A stretch of DNA of 64,000 nt from JBOCEF01 sp050586345 (GTDB taxonomy: Bacteria; Pseudomonadota; Alphaproteobacteria; Rhodobacterales; Rhodobacteraceae): positions 21,290-85,289 of the forward strand of contig NZ_JBOCEF010000016.1 of assembly GCF_050586345.1 (NCBI RefSeq), given 5' to 3'. The notes beneath the pieces were generated by a model. That model saw only the letters and a program-made list of their open reading frames with translations. It had not been told where the DNA came from and made no database searches. Shown here piece after piece: positions 1-10,892 of the stretch (position 1 is its first letter; each line of letters begins with the position of its first letter). The translations under genes were made by a program, and so were the position numbers.

Positions 1-25
1 TGCGCAGGATCTCGGCGACGGTCAT
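1..25 (-). CDS. 5' end of an unidentified gene (8 codons)
   Basis: Only the start is in the window. Reading leftward, an ATG preceded by a good GGGAGG ribosome binding site begins MTVAEILR and runs off the edge. This opening resembles the first residues of small CBS-domain proteins, but eight residues cannot prove it. It lies downstream of uvrA on the same strand, 152 bases after the uvrA stop. An inverted repeat (TCACCCG at 121-127 with CGGGTGA at 150-156) in that gap may end uvrA transcription weakly. Confidence 0.45.
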
Positions 26-177
26 GGCGTTCCTCCCAATGAATGCGACCAGATTGTCGCACCATCGTGGCGTCGCCTCATGCGGGCGGTCAAGCGGATT
101 GCGTCGCGAATCCCGCGAATTCACCCGTGTTTCTCAGGCTGGTTAACGACGGGTGACCGGAAGGCCCCCCGCCCGGT

Positions 178-3036
178 TCATTCGGCGGCGATCCAGCCCT
201 TGGCGCGGAGGATCGGGTCGAGGTACCGCCCGGTGTGGGAGCGCGGCTCGGCCGCCACCGTCTCGGGGGTTCCGGCGGCCACCACCTCGCCGCCGCCATC
301 GCCGCCCTCGGGGCCGATGTCGATGATCCAGTCGGCGGTCTTGATGACGTCGAGATTGTGCTCGATCACCACCACCGTGTTGCCCTGCTCCACCAGTTCC
401 TGCAGCACTTCCAGCAGCTTGCGCACGTCTTCGAAGTGAAGGCCCGTGGTCGGCTCGTCGAGGATGTAGAGCGTGCGGCCGGTGGCGCGCTTCGACAACT
501 CCTTGGACAGCTTCACCCGCTGCGCCTCGCCGCCCGACAGGGTGGTCGCCTGCTGGCCGACCTTGACATAGCCGAGGCCGACGCGGATCAGCGTCTCCAT
601 CTTGTCGCGGATCGCGGGGACGGCCTGGAAGAAGTCGCGCGCATCTTCAACCGTCATGTCAAGAACGTCCGCGATGCTCTTGCCTTTGTACAGAATTTCC
701 AAGGTCTCGCGGTTGTAGCGCTTGCCCTTGCAGGTCTCGCACTCGACATAGACGTCGGGCAGGAAATGCATCTCGATCTTCTTCACGCCGTCGCCCTGGC
801 AGGCCTCGCAGCGCCCGCCCTTGACGTTGAAGCTGAAGCGCCCGGCCTGGTAGCCGCGGGTCTTCGCCTCGGGCAGGCCGGCAAACCAGTCGCGGATCGG
901 GGTGAAGGCGCCGGTATAGGTCGCGGGGTTCGAGCGCGGCGTGCGCCCGATGGGCGACTGGTCGATGTCGATGACCTTGTCGAGATGCTCGAGCCCGCGG
1001 ATCTGCTCGCAGGGCGCGGGGGTCTGGCGGGCGCCGTTGAGGCGCATCGAGGCGGTCTTGAACAGCGTCTCGATGGTCAGGGTCGACTTGCCGCCGCCCG
1101 ACACGCCGGTGACGCAGACGAATTTGCCCAGCGGGAACTCGGCGCTGACGTTCTTGAGGTTGTTGCCCGTGGCCCCGATCACCTCGACCGACTTGCCATT
1201 GCCCTTGCGCCGCTCATGCGGGATCGCGATCTCCCGCTCGCCGCGCAGGTACATGCCGGTGATGCTGTCGTTGTGGGCGGCGATCTCGGCCGGGGTCCCC
1301 TCGGCGATGATCCGGCCGCCATGCACCCCCGCCCCGGGGCCGATGTCGAGCACGTAATCCGCCTCGCGGATCGCTTCCTCGTCATGCTCGACCACGATCA
1401 CCGAGTTGCCCTGGTCGCGCAGGTTCTTGAGCGTGGTCAGCAGCCGCCCGTTGTCGCGCTGGTGCAGGCCGATGGAGGGTTCGTCGAGCACGTAGAGCAC
1501 GCCCTGAAGCCCCGAGCCGATCTGCGAGGCGAGCCGGATGCGCTGGCTCTCGCCCCCCGACAGGGTGCCGGAGCCGCGCGCGAGGGTCAGGTAGTCGAGC
1601 CCGACATTCACAAGGAATCCAAGGCGTTCGCGGATTTCCTTCAGGATCGGCCCGGCGATCTCGTTCTTCTGCTTGCCCAGCTGATCCGGGACCGAAAGCG
1701 TCCACTCATGCGCCTCGCGGATCGACATCTGCACCACCTGGCCCGCGTGCAGCCCGCCGATCTTCACCGCCAGCGCCTCGTCGCGCAGCCGGTAGCCTTC
1801 GCAGACCGAACAGGGGCGGGTGTTGCGGTACTGCTCCATCGCCTCGCGCGCGAGGGCGGAGCCGGTCTTGAACCGGCGGCCCAGGTTGGGAATCGCGCCC
1901 TCGAAGCTGCGCTCGAGGTTGTAGACCCGCCCGCCATCGTCGAAGCGGAACTTGATCAGCTCCTTGCCCGAGCCGTAGAGCATCACCTTGCGCACCTGTT
2001 CCGGCAGGTCGCGCCAGGGGGTCTTGAGATCGAATTCGTAATGTTTCGCAAGGGCTTCGAGCGTCTGGCGCCAGTGCGGGCTCTTGGTCTCGGAGAGCGA
2101 GGCGACGGCGCCGCCGATCAGCGAGAGCGAGGCGTCGGGGACGACCAGCCGCGGGTCGAAATAGGCCTCGGTCCCCAGCCCGTCGCAGGACGGGCAGGCG
2201 CCGAAGGGCGCGTTGAACGAGAACAGCCGCGGCTCGATCTCGGGGATCGTGAAGCCGCTGACCGGACAGGCGAAATTCTGGCTGAAGGTGATGCGCTCCG
2301 GCTCCCCCTCGCGCGGGGCCGTCTCGAGCACCGCGATGCCGTCCGCCAGCCCCAGCGCCGTGGAAAAGCTGTCGGCCAGGCGCTGCTCGATCCCCTCTTT
2401 CACCACGATGCGGTCAACCACCACGTCGATGTTGTGGCGGTACTTCTTGTCGAGGGTCGGCGGCTCGTCGAGCTCGTAGAACTCGCCATTCACCTTCACC
2501 CGCGCGAAGCCCTGTTTGCGCAGGTCGGCGAATTCCTTGACATAGGCGCCCTTGCGGTCGCGGATGATGGGGGCGAGCAGGTAGGCCCGCGTCCCCTCCT
2601 CCATCCCCATCACCCGGTCGACCATCTCCGAGACCTGCTGCGCCTCGATCGGCAGGCCGGTGGCCGGGGAATAGGGCGTGCCGGCGCGCGCGAACAGAAG
2701 GCGCATGTAGTCGTAGATCTCGGTCACCGTGCCGACGGTGGAGCGCGGGTTCTTCGAGGTCGTCTTCTGCTCGATGGAGATCGCCGGGGAGAGGCCCGCG
2801 ATATGGTCCACGTCGGGCTTCTGCATCATGTCGAGGAACTGGCGCGCATAGGCGCTGAGCGACTCGACATAGCGCCGCTGCCCCTCGGCATAGATGGTGT
2901 CGAAGGCGAGCGACGACTTGCCCGAGCCGGACAGCCCGGTGATCACCACCAGCCGGTCGCGCGGGATGTCCACGTCGATGCCGGTCAGGTTGTGCTCCCG
3001 CGCGCCGCGGATGGAAATGCTCTTCAGCTCGGTCAT
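178..3036 (-). CDS. uvrA: UvrABC excinuclease subunit A
   Basis: UvrA is the damage-recognising ATPase of nucleotide excision repair; its dimer loads UvrB on damaged DNA. The 952-residue product is full length. It has two ABC modules: Walker A GLSGSGKS (34-41) and a second one in the C-terminal half (GVSGGGKST), signatures LSGGESQR and LSGGEAQR, and CxxC zinc-binding pairs (CPSC, CSVC, CEAC, CETC). The start was set at MTELKSISIRGAREHNL because homologues begin there and GGAGCG precedes it; an upstream in-frame extension to 3111 is not typical. A LexA-type operator lies 70 bases upstream. Confidence 0.97.
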   Translation of the reverse strand: MTELKSISIRGAREHNLTGIDVDIPRDRLVVITGLSGSGKSSLAFDTIYAEGQRRYVESLSAYARQFLDMMQKPDVDHIAGLSPAISIEQKTTSKNPRSTVGTVTEIYDYMRLLFARAGTPYSPATGLPIEAQQVSEMVDRVMGMEEGTRAYLLAPIIRDRKGAYVKEFADLRKQGFARVKVNGEFYELDEPPTLDKKYRHNIDVVVDRIVVKEGIEQRLADSFSTALGLADGIAVLETAPREGEPERITFSQNFACPVSGFTIPEIEPRLFSFNAPFGACPSCDGLGTEAYFDPRLVVPDASLSLIGGAVASLSETKSPHWRQTLEALAKHYEFDLKTPWRDLPEQVRKVMLYGSGKELIKFRFDDGGRVYNLERSFEGAIPNLGRRFKTGSALAREAMEQYRNTRPCSVCEGYRLRDEALAVKIGGLHAGQVVQMSIREAHEWTLSVPDQLGKQKNEIAGPILKEIRERLGFLVNVGLDYLTLARGSGTLSGGESQRIRLASQIGSGLQGVLYVLDEPSIGLHQRDNGRLLTTLKNLRDQGNSVIVVEHDEEAIREADYVLDIGPGAGVHGGRIIAEGTPAEIAAHNDSITGMYLRGEREIAIPHERRKGNGKSVEVIGATGNNLKNVSAEFPLGKFVCVTGVSGGGKSTLTIETLFKTASMRLNGARQTPAPCEQIRGLEHLDKVIDIDQSPIGRTPRSNPATYTGAFTPIRDWFAGLPEAKTRGYQAGRFSFNVKGGRCEACQGDGVKKIEMHFLPDVYVECETCKGKRYNRETLEILYKGKSIADVLDMTVEDARDFFQAVPAIRDKMETLIRVGLGYVKVGQQATTLSGGEAQRVKLSKELSKRATGRTLYILDEPTTGLHFEDVRKLLEVLQELVEQGNTVVVIEHNLDVIKTADWIIDIGPEGGDGGGEVVAAGTPETVAAEPRSHTGRYLDPILRAKGWIAAE

Positions 3037-3105
3037 GATGCGCTCCGGTCCCAGACGCGTTGCAGCATAGGGCGCGGCGCGGGGGTTTCGAGTCCCTCCA
3101 TTGGT

Positions 3106-3120
3106 AAACAAAAAGAGAAC
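3106..3120 (-). promoter_or_regulatory. Probable LexA (SOS) operator of uvrA
   Basis: On the minus strand the sequence reads GTTC-TCTTTTT-GTTT, one mismatch from the alphaproteobacterial LexA box GTTC-N7-GTTC. It is centred about 77 bases before the uvrA start, in an AT-rich patch that could hold the -35 region. uvrA is a classical SOS gene in this class. I inferred the site from the motif; binding is not shown. Confidence 0.7.
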
Positions 3121-3157
3121 ATCGCGCCAGAGGTCCCGCCCGTGCGGGGGCGCGACG

Positions 3158-3190
3158 AAAAACCCCCGGACGCGGGCGGGCGTCCGGGGG
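3158..3190 (-). terminator. Rho-independent terminator after the first CTERM gene
   Basis: A perfect 11-bp stem (CCCCCGGACGC at 3163-3173 with GCGTCCGGGGG at 3180-3190) has a 6-base loop. On the minus strand five T residues follow it, so it ends transcription of the CTERM gene before uvrA. Confidence 0.85.
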
Positions 3191-3222
3191 CGGAACGGCG
3201 GCGCGGCGCGGCGCGGGCGGCG

Positions 3223-3840
3223 TCAGGCGCGGCGGCGCAGCGCCAGCAGGCCGAGCGCGCCGAGCAGCAGCGGCGCGGCGGCGGGAACCGGCACGTCCGA
3301 CACCGCGTCGCCGGTGACGGAATAGGCGAAATTCTCCACGCCCACGTCCCAGGAATCGGCGCCCCACTGGAAGATCAGCCCGCCGACGGCCGAGATGCCG
3401 GGCGCGACGTTCAGCGCCGGGCCGGTGTTCAGCGCGATGCCGGTCCCCGAGCCGATCTGGTTCCAGGCGAGGTCGAAGATGAACCACTCGGCCGCTTCAT
3501 CGGCGCTCCAGCCGCCCATGTCGAAACTGTCGATGGTCACCGTCTCTCCGGGGTTGCGCGCCTCGATGCGGATCTCGCCATGCGAGCCGTCGATGGTGCT
3601 CCAGGCCGCGCCGTCGAGATCGGCATAGCCGGTCGTCCAGAACTGCAGCGTGCCGTTGGACCCCACGTCGCCATAGCCGGCCTGGGTGATGGCCCGATAG
3701 GACAGGTCGGCCCAGCCATTGTCGCCGAAGTTGTTGGGGATGATGCCCGAGCCGGTGAAGTCGAGCGTGAAGCCGACGGCGTGCGCGGGCGCGGCGGACA
3801 GCGCGGCCAGCATGGCGGCCGCGATGATGGGTCTGCGCAT
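3223..3840 (-). CDS. VPLPA-type CTERM exported protein (1 of 7)
   Basis: This 205-residue protein has an N-terminal signal peptide (MRRPIIAAAMLAALSAAPAHA) and a C-terminal sorting signal: VPVPAAAP, a short hydrophobic helix and an RRRA tail. Such PEP-CTERM-like tails are recognised by exosortases, which process proteins at the inner membrane on the way to the cell surface. The body is Gly/Asp/Ser/Trp-rich and probably beta-structured; I recognise no other domain. The start is supported by AGGGGGAAAG eight bases upstream. The gene stands alone, between the terminator of the LysM gene and its own terminator. Function unknown. Confidence 0.88.
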   Translation of the reverse strand: MRRPIIAAAMLAALSAAPAHAVGFTLDFTGSGIIPNNFGDNGWADLSYRAITQAGYGDVGSNGTLQFWTTGYADLDGAAWSTIDGSHGEIRIEARNPGETVTIDSFDMGGWSADEAAEWFIFDLAWNQIGSGTGIALNTGPALNVAPGISAVGGLIFQWGADSWDVGVENFAYSVTGDAVSDVPVPAAAPLLLGALGLLALRRRA

Positions 3841-3886
3841 GGGTCTTTCCCCCTCTGGAAGGCCTGTCGAATGAAAGCCGGAATCG

Positions 3887-3918
3887 AAAAAGCCGCGCCA
3901 GAATAGCACCGGCGCGGC
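3887..3918 (-). terminator. Terminator after the LysM gene
   Basis: An 8-bp stem (GCCGCGCC at 3892-3899, GGCGCGGC at 3911-3918) is followed on the minus strand by five T residues (3891-3887). It lies between the LysM gene and the CTERM gene and separates their transcripts. Confidence 0.75.
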
Positions 3919-3954
3919 CTTTCGAGCAAAATTTATGACCCCGAAACGCCCCAG

Positions 3955-3985
3955 CGGGGTCCGATCACTGCGGGGTCCGATCACT
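3955..3985 (-). repeat. 16-bp tandem duplication spanning a stop codon
   Basis: CGGGGTCCGATCACT occurs at 3955-3969 and again at 3971-3985. The second copy contains the stop codon of the LysM gene, so the gene end carries a duplicated TGA. A similar event is seen at the end of cimA (15947-15980). Confidence 0.9.
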
Positions 3986-4757
3986 CCGGCAGGCGCAGCC
4001 GCTGGCCGGGCGCGATGGTGTTGGGGGTGCGCAGCACGTCGCGGTTGGCGGCGTAGATCCGCTGGTAGTTGAGCGAGTCGCCATAGGCCCCGACGGCGAT
4101 GGAGCCGAGCGTGTCGCCGACCTGCACCGTGATCCAGCGCTCGCCGTTCACCAGCTCGACCCGCGACAGGAACGGGTCCGGCTCGGCCACGGCGGCCGCG
4201 GTCGGGGTCAGCGCCGCGGGGGCCTCGGGCTCCAGCTCCGCCAGGGTGGTGCGGGCGCCCTCGCCGTTGATCGCGGCCAGGTAATCGGCGTCGATCTTCG
4301 CGGTGCGGGCCTGGGTGGCGCCGACCACGCCCGCCAGCAGCTGCGCGGCGTCGAGACGCCCCTGCCCGTCCTGCAGCGCCGCGGGCACGCGGCCCCCGAA
4401 GGCGGCCTCGGCGCCCTGCTCCAGCATGGCGTGCAGCAGCGCGTCGGGGATGCGGTTGAAGCGGGCGGCCTTGGCGAGGTCCTGCACCGAGGCGCGGACC
4501 GCGGCGATGGTGTCGTCGGTGATCGGCGCGCCCGAGGCGGCGGCGGCGTCCTGGTCGGCGAGCGCCCCGAGGGCGCCGATCACCGCCTCGACCTTCGGGG
4601 CGATGGAGGTCAGGCGGCGGTCCGACACCCGGCCCTTGCCGATGCGCTGGACCATCTCGAGGGTGGTTTCGGAGCCCGGCAGCGGCGCCGCGGTCGCGGC
4701 GGGGGCGGCCAGCAGGAAGGCGGCGACGAGGGCGGGAGCGAAGCGAAGCGAGGTCAT
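3981..4757 (-). CDS. LysM domain exported protein
   Basis: This 258-residue protein has a signal peptide (MTSLRFAPALVAAFLLAAPAATA region) and a C-terminal LysM domain of about 50 residues containing VQVGDTLGSIAVGAYGD and a final IAPGQRLRLPE. LysM domains bind peptidoglycan or other N-acetylglucosamine polymers. The central region (about 35-190) is helical and Ala-rich with no domain I recognise. The start follows a GGAGG site; an in-frame extension to 4784 lacks one. It probably acts in the periplasm. It precedes the CTERM gene, with a terminator between them. Confidence 0.88.
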   Translation of the reverse strand: MTSLRFAPALVAAFLLAAPAATAAPLPGSETTLEMVQRIGKGRVSDRRLTSIAPKVEAVIGALGALADQDAAAASGAPITDDTIAAVRASVQDLAKAARFNRIPDALLHAMLEQGAEAAFGGRVPAALQDGQGRLDAAQLLAGVVGATQARTAKIDADYLAAINGEGARTTLAELEPEAPAALTPTAAAVAEPDPFLSRVELVNGERWITVQVGDTLGSIAVGAYGDSLNYQRIYAANRDVLRTPNTIAPGQRLRLPE

Positions 4758-4848
4758 GGCGTGAGCCTCCGGGTCATACGGCAAAGGCGGCCGGCCGGCG
4801 ATGCGTGCGTGGACGCGGCCCGGCCGGGCCGAGGGCGGCGCGCCGGGA

Positions 4849-5499
4849 TCAGCCCTGCGGGTTGTTCGGCACGATCACGTTGAAGCCCATCGACTGCCAG
4901 GCCTGCATGCCGCCGCGGTAATAGAGCAGCTTTTCAGGCGGGTAGCCGAGGGAGATGAGGTTGCGGATCGCGCGCGGCGACTGCCCGCACCACGGCCCGT
5001 TGCAGAACATCAGCAGTTTCTTGGCGTTGGAGAAGTCCCACTGCCCCGAGGTCAGCAGCGTGCCGCCGAGCGCGCGGCTGATGCTGTCGAGGAACGGGTT
5101 GGACGGATCGTTCGCGAACACGGTGAAGGGCAGGTTCACCGAGCCGGGGATGGTCCCGCGCTCGAACCAGCTCTGCACCCGCGCATCCACGAGATACCCC
5201 GTGCCCGCGGTCACCTCGGTCTCGAGGAAGCTGATGATCTCCAGCTCGCCCACCGTCTCGACCCCGTCGGCCACCTTCGCCGGCTGCACGCAGAACGGCG
5301 GACAGGGGCGCGAGGTCTTGGCGAAGCTGTTGGTGATGGTGTGCTCGGTGTCCTGCTCGCGCTCGATGGCGTAGGTCTTCCCCTCCACCTCGAACTCGAA
5401 GAACGGCATGTCGGGGGTGATCCAGACCTCCTGCGCCGAGGCGGGGGCGGAGACGAGGGCTGCGAGGCCGAAAAGGGCGGAGGCGAGGGGCAGACGCAT
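4849..5499 (-). CDS. Exported rhodanese-domain protein
   Basis: This 216-residue protein has a cleavable signal peptide ending SAPASAQ and a C-terminal rhodanese fold. The loop around MFCNGPWCGQSPRAIRNL supplies the likely catalytic cysteine, and a second cysteine pair (RPCPPFC) lies in the middle. Rhodanese domains carry persulfide sulfur on cysteine; the periplasmic substrate is unknown. The start is supported by AAGGAGCG. The gene diverges from ssb across a 400-base gap and is followed 91 bases later by the LysM gene. Confidence 0.88.
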   Translation of the reverse strand: MRLPLASALFGLAALVSAPASAQEVWITPDMPFFEFEVEGKTYAIEREQDTEHTITNSFAKTSRPCPPFCVQPAKVADGVETVGELEIISFLETEVTAGTGYLVDARVQSWFERGTIPGSVNLPFTVFANDPSNPFLDSISRALGGTLLTSGQWDFSNAKKLLMFCNGPWCGQSPRAIRNLISLGYPPEKLLYYRGGMQAWQSMGFNVIVPNNPQG

Positions 5500-5899
5500 G
5501 GGGGACGCTCCTTGAAGCTTTCGGCAGTGAAACGCAGCGTCGATCTTTTCTGGTTTCACCACAATGACGCTGAGGAAAAGTCTGCCTGTCGTTCGGCGAC
5601 AAAATCAAGACGCTGAATGCGTGTTCAGGCGGCAAATTCCTCGTCCCCCGGTTGAAATAAGGGTCCTTGCGTCATTGTGCAGGCGCGAAATGTACATATT
5701 CGCACAACCCATGCGTGGAATATTGTTTTCCGGTTGAAACGTATGCAGCGGCGTTCAACTCGGGATTGAACGCGGTCATCGGGGATCGCCGACATGTCCG
5801 GCCGTCGCGAATCATCTCTCGCGCCGCCTCCCCTCGCCCCGCCGGACCGAACCCGTTAGGCTGCGCGCGACTTCGAGAATCGACGACAGGGAGAGCCGC
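5500..5899. other. Divergent intergenic region with TTGAA/TTCAA half-sites
   Basis: These 400 bases between the rhodanese gene and ssb contain no convincing gene. They are less GC-rich than the neighbours. Inverted or repeated half-sites are present: GTTGAA at 5651 and 5733, and a 19-base dyad GTTCAA-N7-TTGAAC at 5753-5771. I found no GTTC-N7-GTTC LexA box ahead of ssb. The ribosome binding site of ssb (AGGGAGAG) is at the right end. Confidence 0.5.
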
Positions 5900-6412
5900 A
5901 TGGCTGGCAGCGTCAACAAGGTCATTCTGATCGGGAACCTGGGCCGCGACCCCGAGGTGCGGACCTTCTCCAACGGCGGCAAGGTGTGCAACCTGCGCAT
6001 CGCCACCTCCGAGACCTGGAAGGACCGCAATTCCGGGGAGCGCAAGGAGAAGACGGAGTGGCATTCGGTGGCCATCTTCTCCGAGGGGTTGGCTGGTGTG
6101 TGCGAGCGCTATCTGCGCAAGGGCATGAAGGTCTATATCGAGGGCCAGCTCGAGACCCGCAAATGGCAGGACCAGTCCGGCCAGGACCGGTACACGACCG
6201 AGGTGGTGGTCCGTAACTTCGGCGGCACGATGCAGATGCTCGACCGCCAGGGCGACGGCGGCGGCGGCGGCTCCTATGGCGGCGGCGGCGGTGACTACGG
6301 CGGCGGGTCGGGCGGCGGCTTCGGCGGCGGCTCGGGCGGCGGCGGCGGGTCCCAGGGCGGCGGCGGCTTCGGCGGCGGGCGCTCGGACATCGACGACGAG
6401 ATCCCGTTCTGA
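5900..6412 (+). CDS. ssb: Single-stranded DNA-binding protein
   Basis: SSB coats single-stranded DNA in replication, repair and recombination. The 170-residue product has the OB fold in residues 1-110 (MAGSVNKVILIGNLGRDPEV, YIEGQLETRKWQ), a long glycine-rich linker (about 117-160) and the acidic tip DIDDEIPF that docks partner proteins. The start follows AGGGAGAG at good spacing. In many bacteria ssb is directly divergent from uvrA; here three envelope-protein genes lie between them. A hairpin follows the stop. Confidence 0.97.
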   Translation: MAGSVNKVILIGNLGRDPEVRTFSNGGKVCNLRIATSETWKDRNSGERKEKTEWHSVAIFSEGLAGVCERYLRKGMKVYIEGQLETRKWQDQSGQDRYTTEVVVRNFGGTMQMLDRQGDGGGGGSYGGGGGDYGGGSGGGFGGGSGGGGGSQGGGGFGGGRSDIDDEIPF

Positions 6413-6447
6413 GCCGAGCCCTCAGCCGACGGGGGCGCGGATCACAG

Positions 6448-6483
6448 GGGGCGGCGCCGCAACGCGCCGCCCCTTCTGCGTTC
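6448..6483 (+). terminator. Probable terminator of ssb
   Basis: A perfect 10-bp stem (GGGGCGGCGC at 6448-6457, GCGCCGCCCC at 6464-6473) with a CGCAAC loop is followed by TTCTGCGTT. The T-tract is weak, which is common in this GC range. Confidence 0.6.
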
Positions 6484-6501
6484 CGCCCGGCCCGCCCGGG
6501 A

Positions 6502-6561
6502 TTTCACCGGGTGAAACGGGCCGCACTCTCGCGTTGACCTGTCAACTCACCCCCGTTTATC
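6502..6561 (+). promoter_or_regulatory. Promoter with two palindromic operators for the flavoprotein reductase
   Basis: A sigma-70-type promoter reads TTGACC (6534-6539), 16 bases, TTTATC (6556-6561). A 14-base dyad GTTGAC-CT-GTCAAC (6533-6546) overlaps the -35 box. A perfect 15-base palindrome TTTCACC-G-GGTGAAA (6502-6516) lies 17 bases upstream of it. This layout suggests control by a dimeric DNA-binding protein. The regulator is not identifiable here. Confidence 0.6.
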
Positions 6562-6612
6562 CCCTTTTCCCCAGAACAAGCGCCCGCGCGCCGGGCCGCG
6601 GGAGGAGCATCC

Positions 6613-7821
6613 ATGACCCATATCGCCGTCATCGGCGCCGGCCAGGCCGGCGCGTCGCTGGTCGCCAGGCTGCGCTCGGAAGGCTTCGAGGGGGAGATCA
6701 CCCTGCTCGGCGACGAGGCCGCGCCGCCCTACCAGCGCCCGCCCCTGTCCAAGGCGTACCTGCTGGGCAAGCTGGCGCGCGAGCGGCTCTTCCTGCGTCC
6801 CGAGGCCTGGTATGGCGAACACGGCGTGACCCTGCGCACCGACGCGGCGGTGGAGGGGATCGACCTGTCCGCGAAGACGCTGACCCTGGCGGGCGGCGAG
6901 ACGCTGGCCTGGGACAAGCTCGCCCTGTGCACCGGATCGCGCCCGCGGATGCTGCCCGAGGCGATCGGCGGCGCCCTGCCCGGCGTGCTGCCGCTGCGCT
7001 CCCTCGCCGATGTCGACGCGCTGATGCCGCTGGCGCAGGAGGGCGCGAAGGCGCTGATCGTCGGCGGCGGCTATATCGGCCTTGAAGCGGCGGCGGTGCT
7101 GCGGAGCCTCGGCGTCGAGGTCACGCTGCTCGAGGCCGCGGACCGCATCCTGCAGCGCGTCGCCTCCCCGGAGACCTCGGCCTATTACCGCGCGCTCCAC
7201 GCCTCGCACGGCGTCGACCTGCGCGAGGGCGCGGCGCTGACGAAGATCCTCGGGGAGGGCAAGGCGACCGGCGCCGAGCTCGCCGACGGCTCCACGGTCG
7301 AGGCCGATTTCGTCCTCGTCGGCATCGGCGTCATCGCCAATGCCGAGGCCGCCGAGGCCGCGGGCATCGCGGTCGAGAACGGCGCCATCGCGGTGGACGC
7401 GCATGGCCGCACCTCCCATCCCGACGTGGTGGCGGCCGGGGACTGCACCATCTTCCCGCGGCGCGGCGCGCATATCCGGCTCGAGTCGGTGCAGAACGCC
7501 ATCGACCAGGCCGAGAACTGCGCCCTGACCCTTCTGGACAAGCCCGCGCCATACGACCCGATCCCCTGGTTCTGGTCCGACCAGTACGACGTGAAGCTGC
7601 AGATCGTGGGCCTTTCGACCGGCTATGACCGGGTGATCGTCAAGGAAGGCGCCCGCCCCGGGTCCCAGTCCGTCTGGCATTTCCGCGGGCCGGAGCTTCT
7701 GTGCGTCGACGCCATGAACGACCCGCGCGCCTACATGACCGCCAAGCGCTGGCTCGAGGCCGGGCATTCGCCGGACCCCGACGCGCTGGCCGCCCCGGAC
7801 GCGGACCTCAAGGCCCTCTGA
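6613..7821 (+). CDS. FAD-dependent ferredoxin/rubredoxin reductase-type oxidoreductase
   Basis: This 402-residue flavoprotein matches the ferredoxin-NAD reductase family that feeds electrons to monooxygenases and P450s. It shows the N-terminal FAD-binding GAGQAGAS, the family motif PPYQRPPLSKAYL, a second dinucleotide fold VGGGYIGLEAAAVL (about 153-166) for NAD(P)H, and DVVAAGDC near the FAD ribityl site. The start follows GGGAGGAGC. No ferredoxin or oxygenase partner gene is adjacent, so the electron acceptor is unknown. The promoter carries two palindromes and a strong terminator follows, so the gene is a single transcription unit. Confidence 0.9.
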   Translation: MTHIAVIGAGQAGASLVARLRSEGFEGEITLLGDEAAPPYQRPPLSKAYLLGKLARERLFLRPEAWYGEHGVTLRTDAAVEGIDLSAKTLTLAGGETLAWDKLALCTGSRPRMLPEAIGGALPGVLPLRSLADVDALMPLAQEGAKALIVGGGYIGLEAAAVLRSLGVEVTLLEAADRILQRVASPETSAYYRALHASHGVDLREGAALTKILGEGKATGAELADGSTVEADFVLVGIGVIANAEAAEAAGIAVENGAIAVDAHGRTSHPDVVAAGDCTIFPRRGAHIRLESVQNAIDQAENCALTLLDKPAPYDPIPWFWSDQYDVKLQIVGLSTGYDRVIVKEGARPGSQSVWHFRGPELLCVDAMNDPRAYMTAKRWLEAGHSPDPDALAAPDADLKAL

Positions 7822-7848
7822 AAGCCGCGCGCGACCGCGCCGAACATC

Positions 7849-7880
7849 GCCCGTCCCCGGCCCCGGGGGCGGGCGTTTTT
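7849..7880 (+). terminator. Terminator of the reductase gene
   Basis: GCCCGTCCCC (7849-7858) pairs with GGGGGCGGGC (7865-7874), including one T:G wobble. GTTTTT follows at 7875-7880. Confidence 0.88.
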
Positions 7881-7943
7881 CATGCTGCACCGCGAAAGGC
7901 GCCGAAACCCTTCCGAAACCCCCTCCGCACGCCCGTGGCCCCG

Positions 7944-7972
7944 TTGCCCCGCCCCTGCCCGGGGTCTATAAC
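7944..7972 (+). promoter_or_regulatory. Candidate gyrA promoter
   Basis: TTGCCC (7944-7949), a 17-base spacer and TATAAC (7967-7972) form a sigma-70-like promoter about 40 bases before the gyrA start, just downstream of the preceding terminator. Confidence 0.62.
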
Positions 7973-8013
7973 CGGGGCCTTAAAACCATAAACGGCCGCG
8001 AGCAGGACCCACC

Positions 8014-10872
<2,859 letters not shown>

Positions 10873-10892
10873 CCGGGCCGGGACCGGGCGCG

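Noticed and set aside
235..3906. Very long open frame opposite uvrA
   Set aside because: It is an antisense frame produced by high GC; its composition is His/Asp/Leu/Val/Arg-rich repeats with no motif, and uvrA is certain.
5800..5899. LexA box before ssb
   Set aside because: GAAC and GTTC occur singly, but not in the N7 arrangement.
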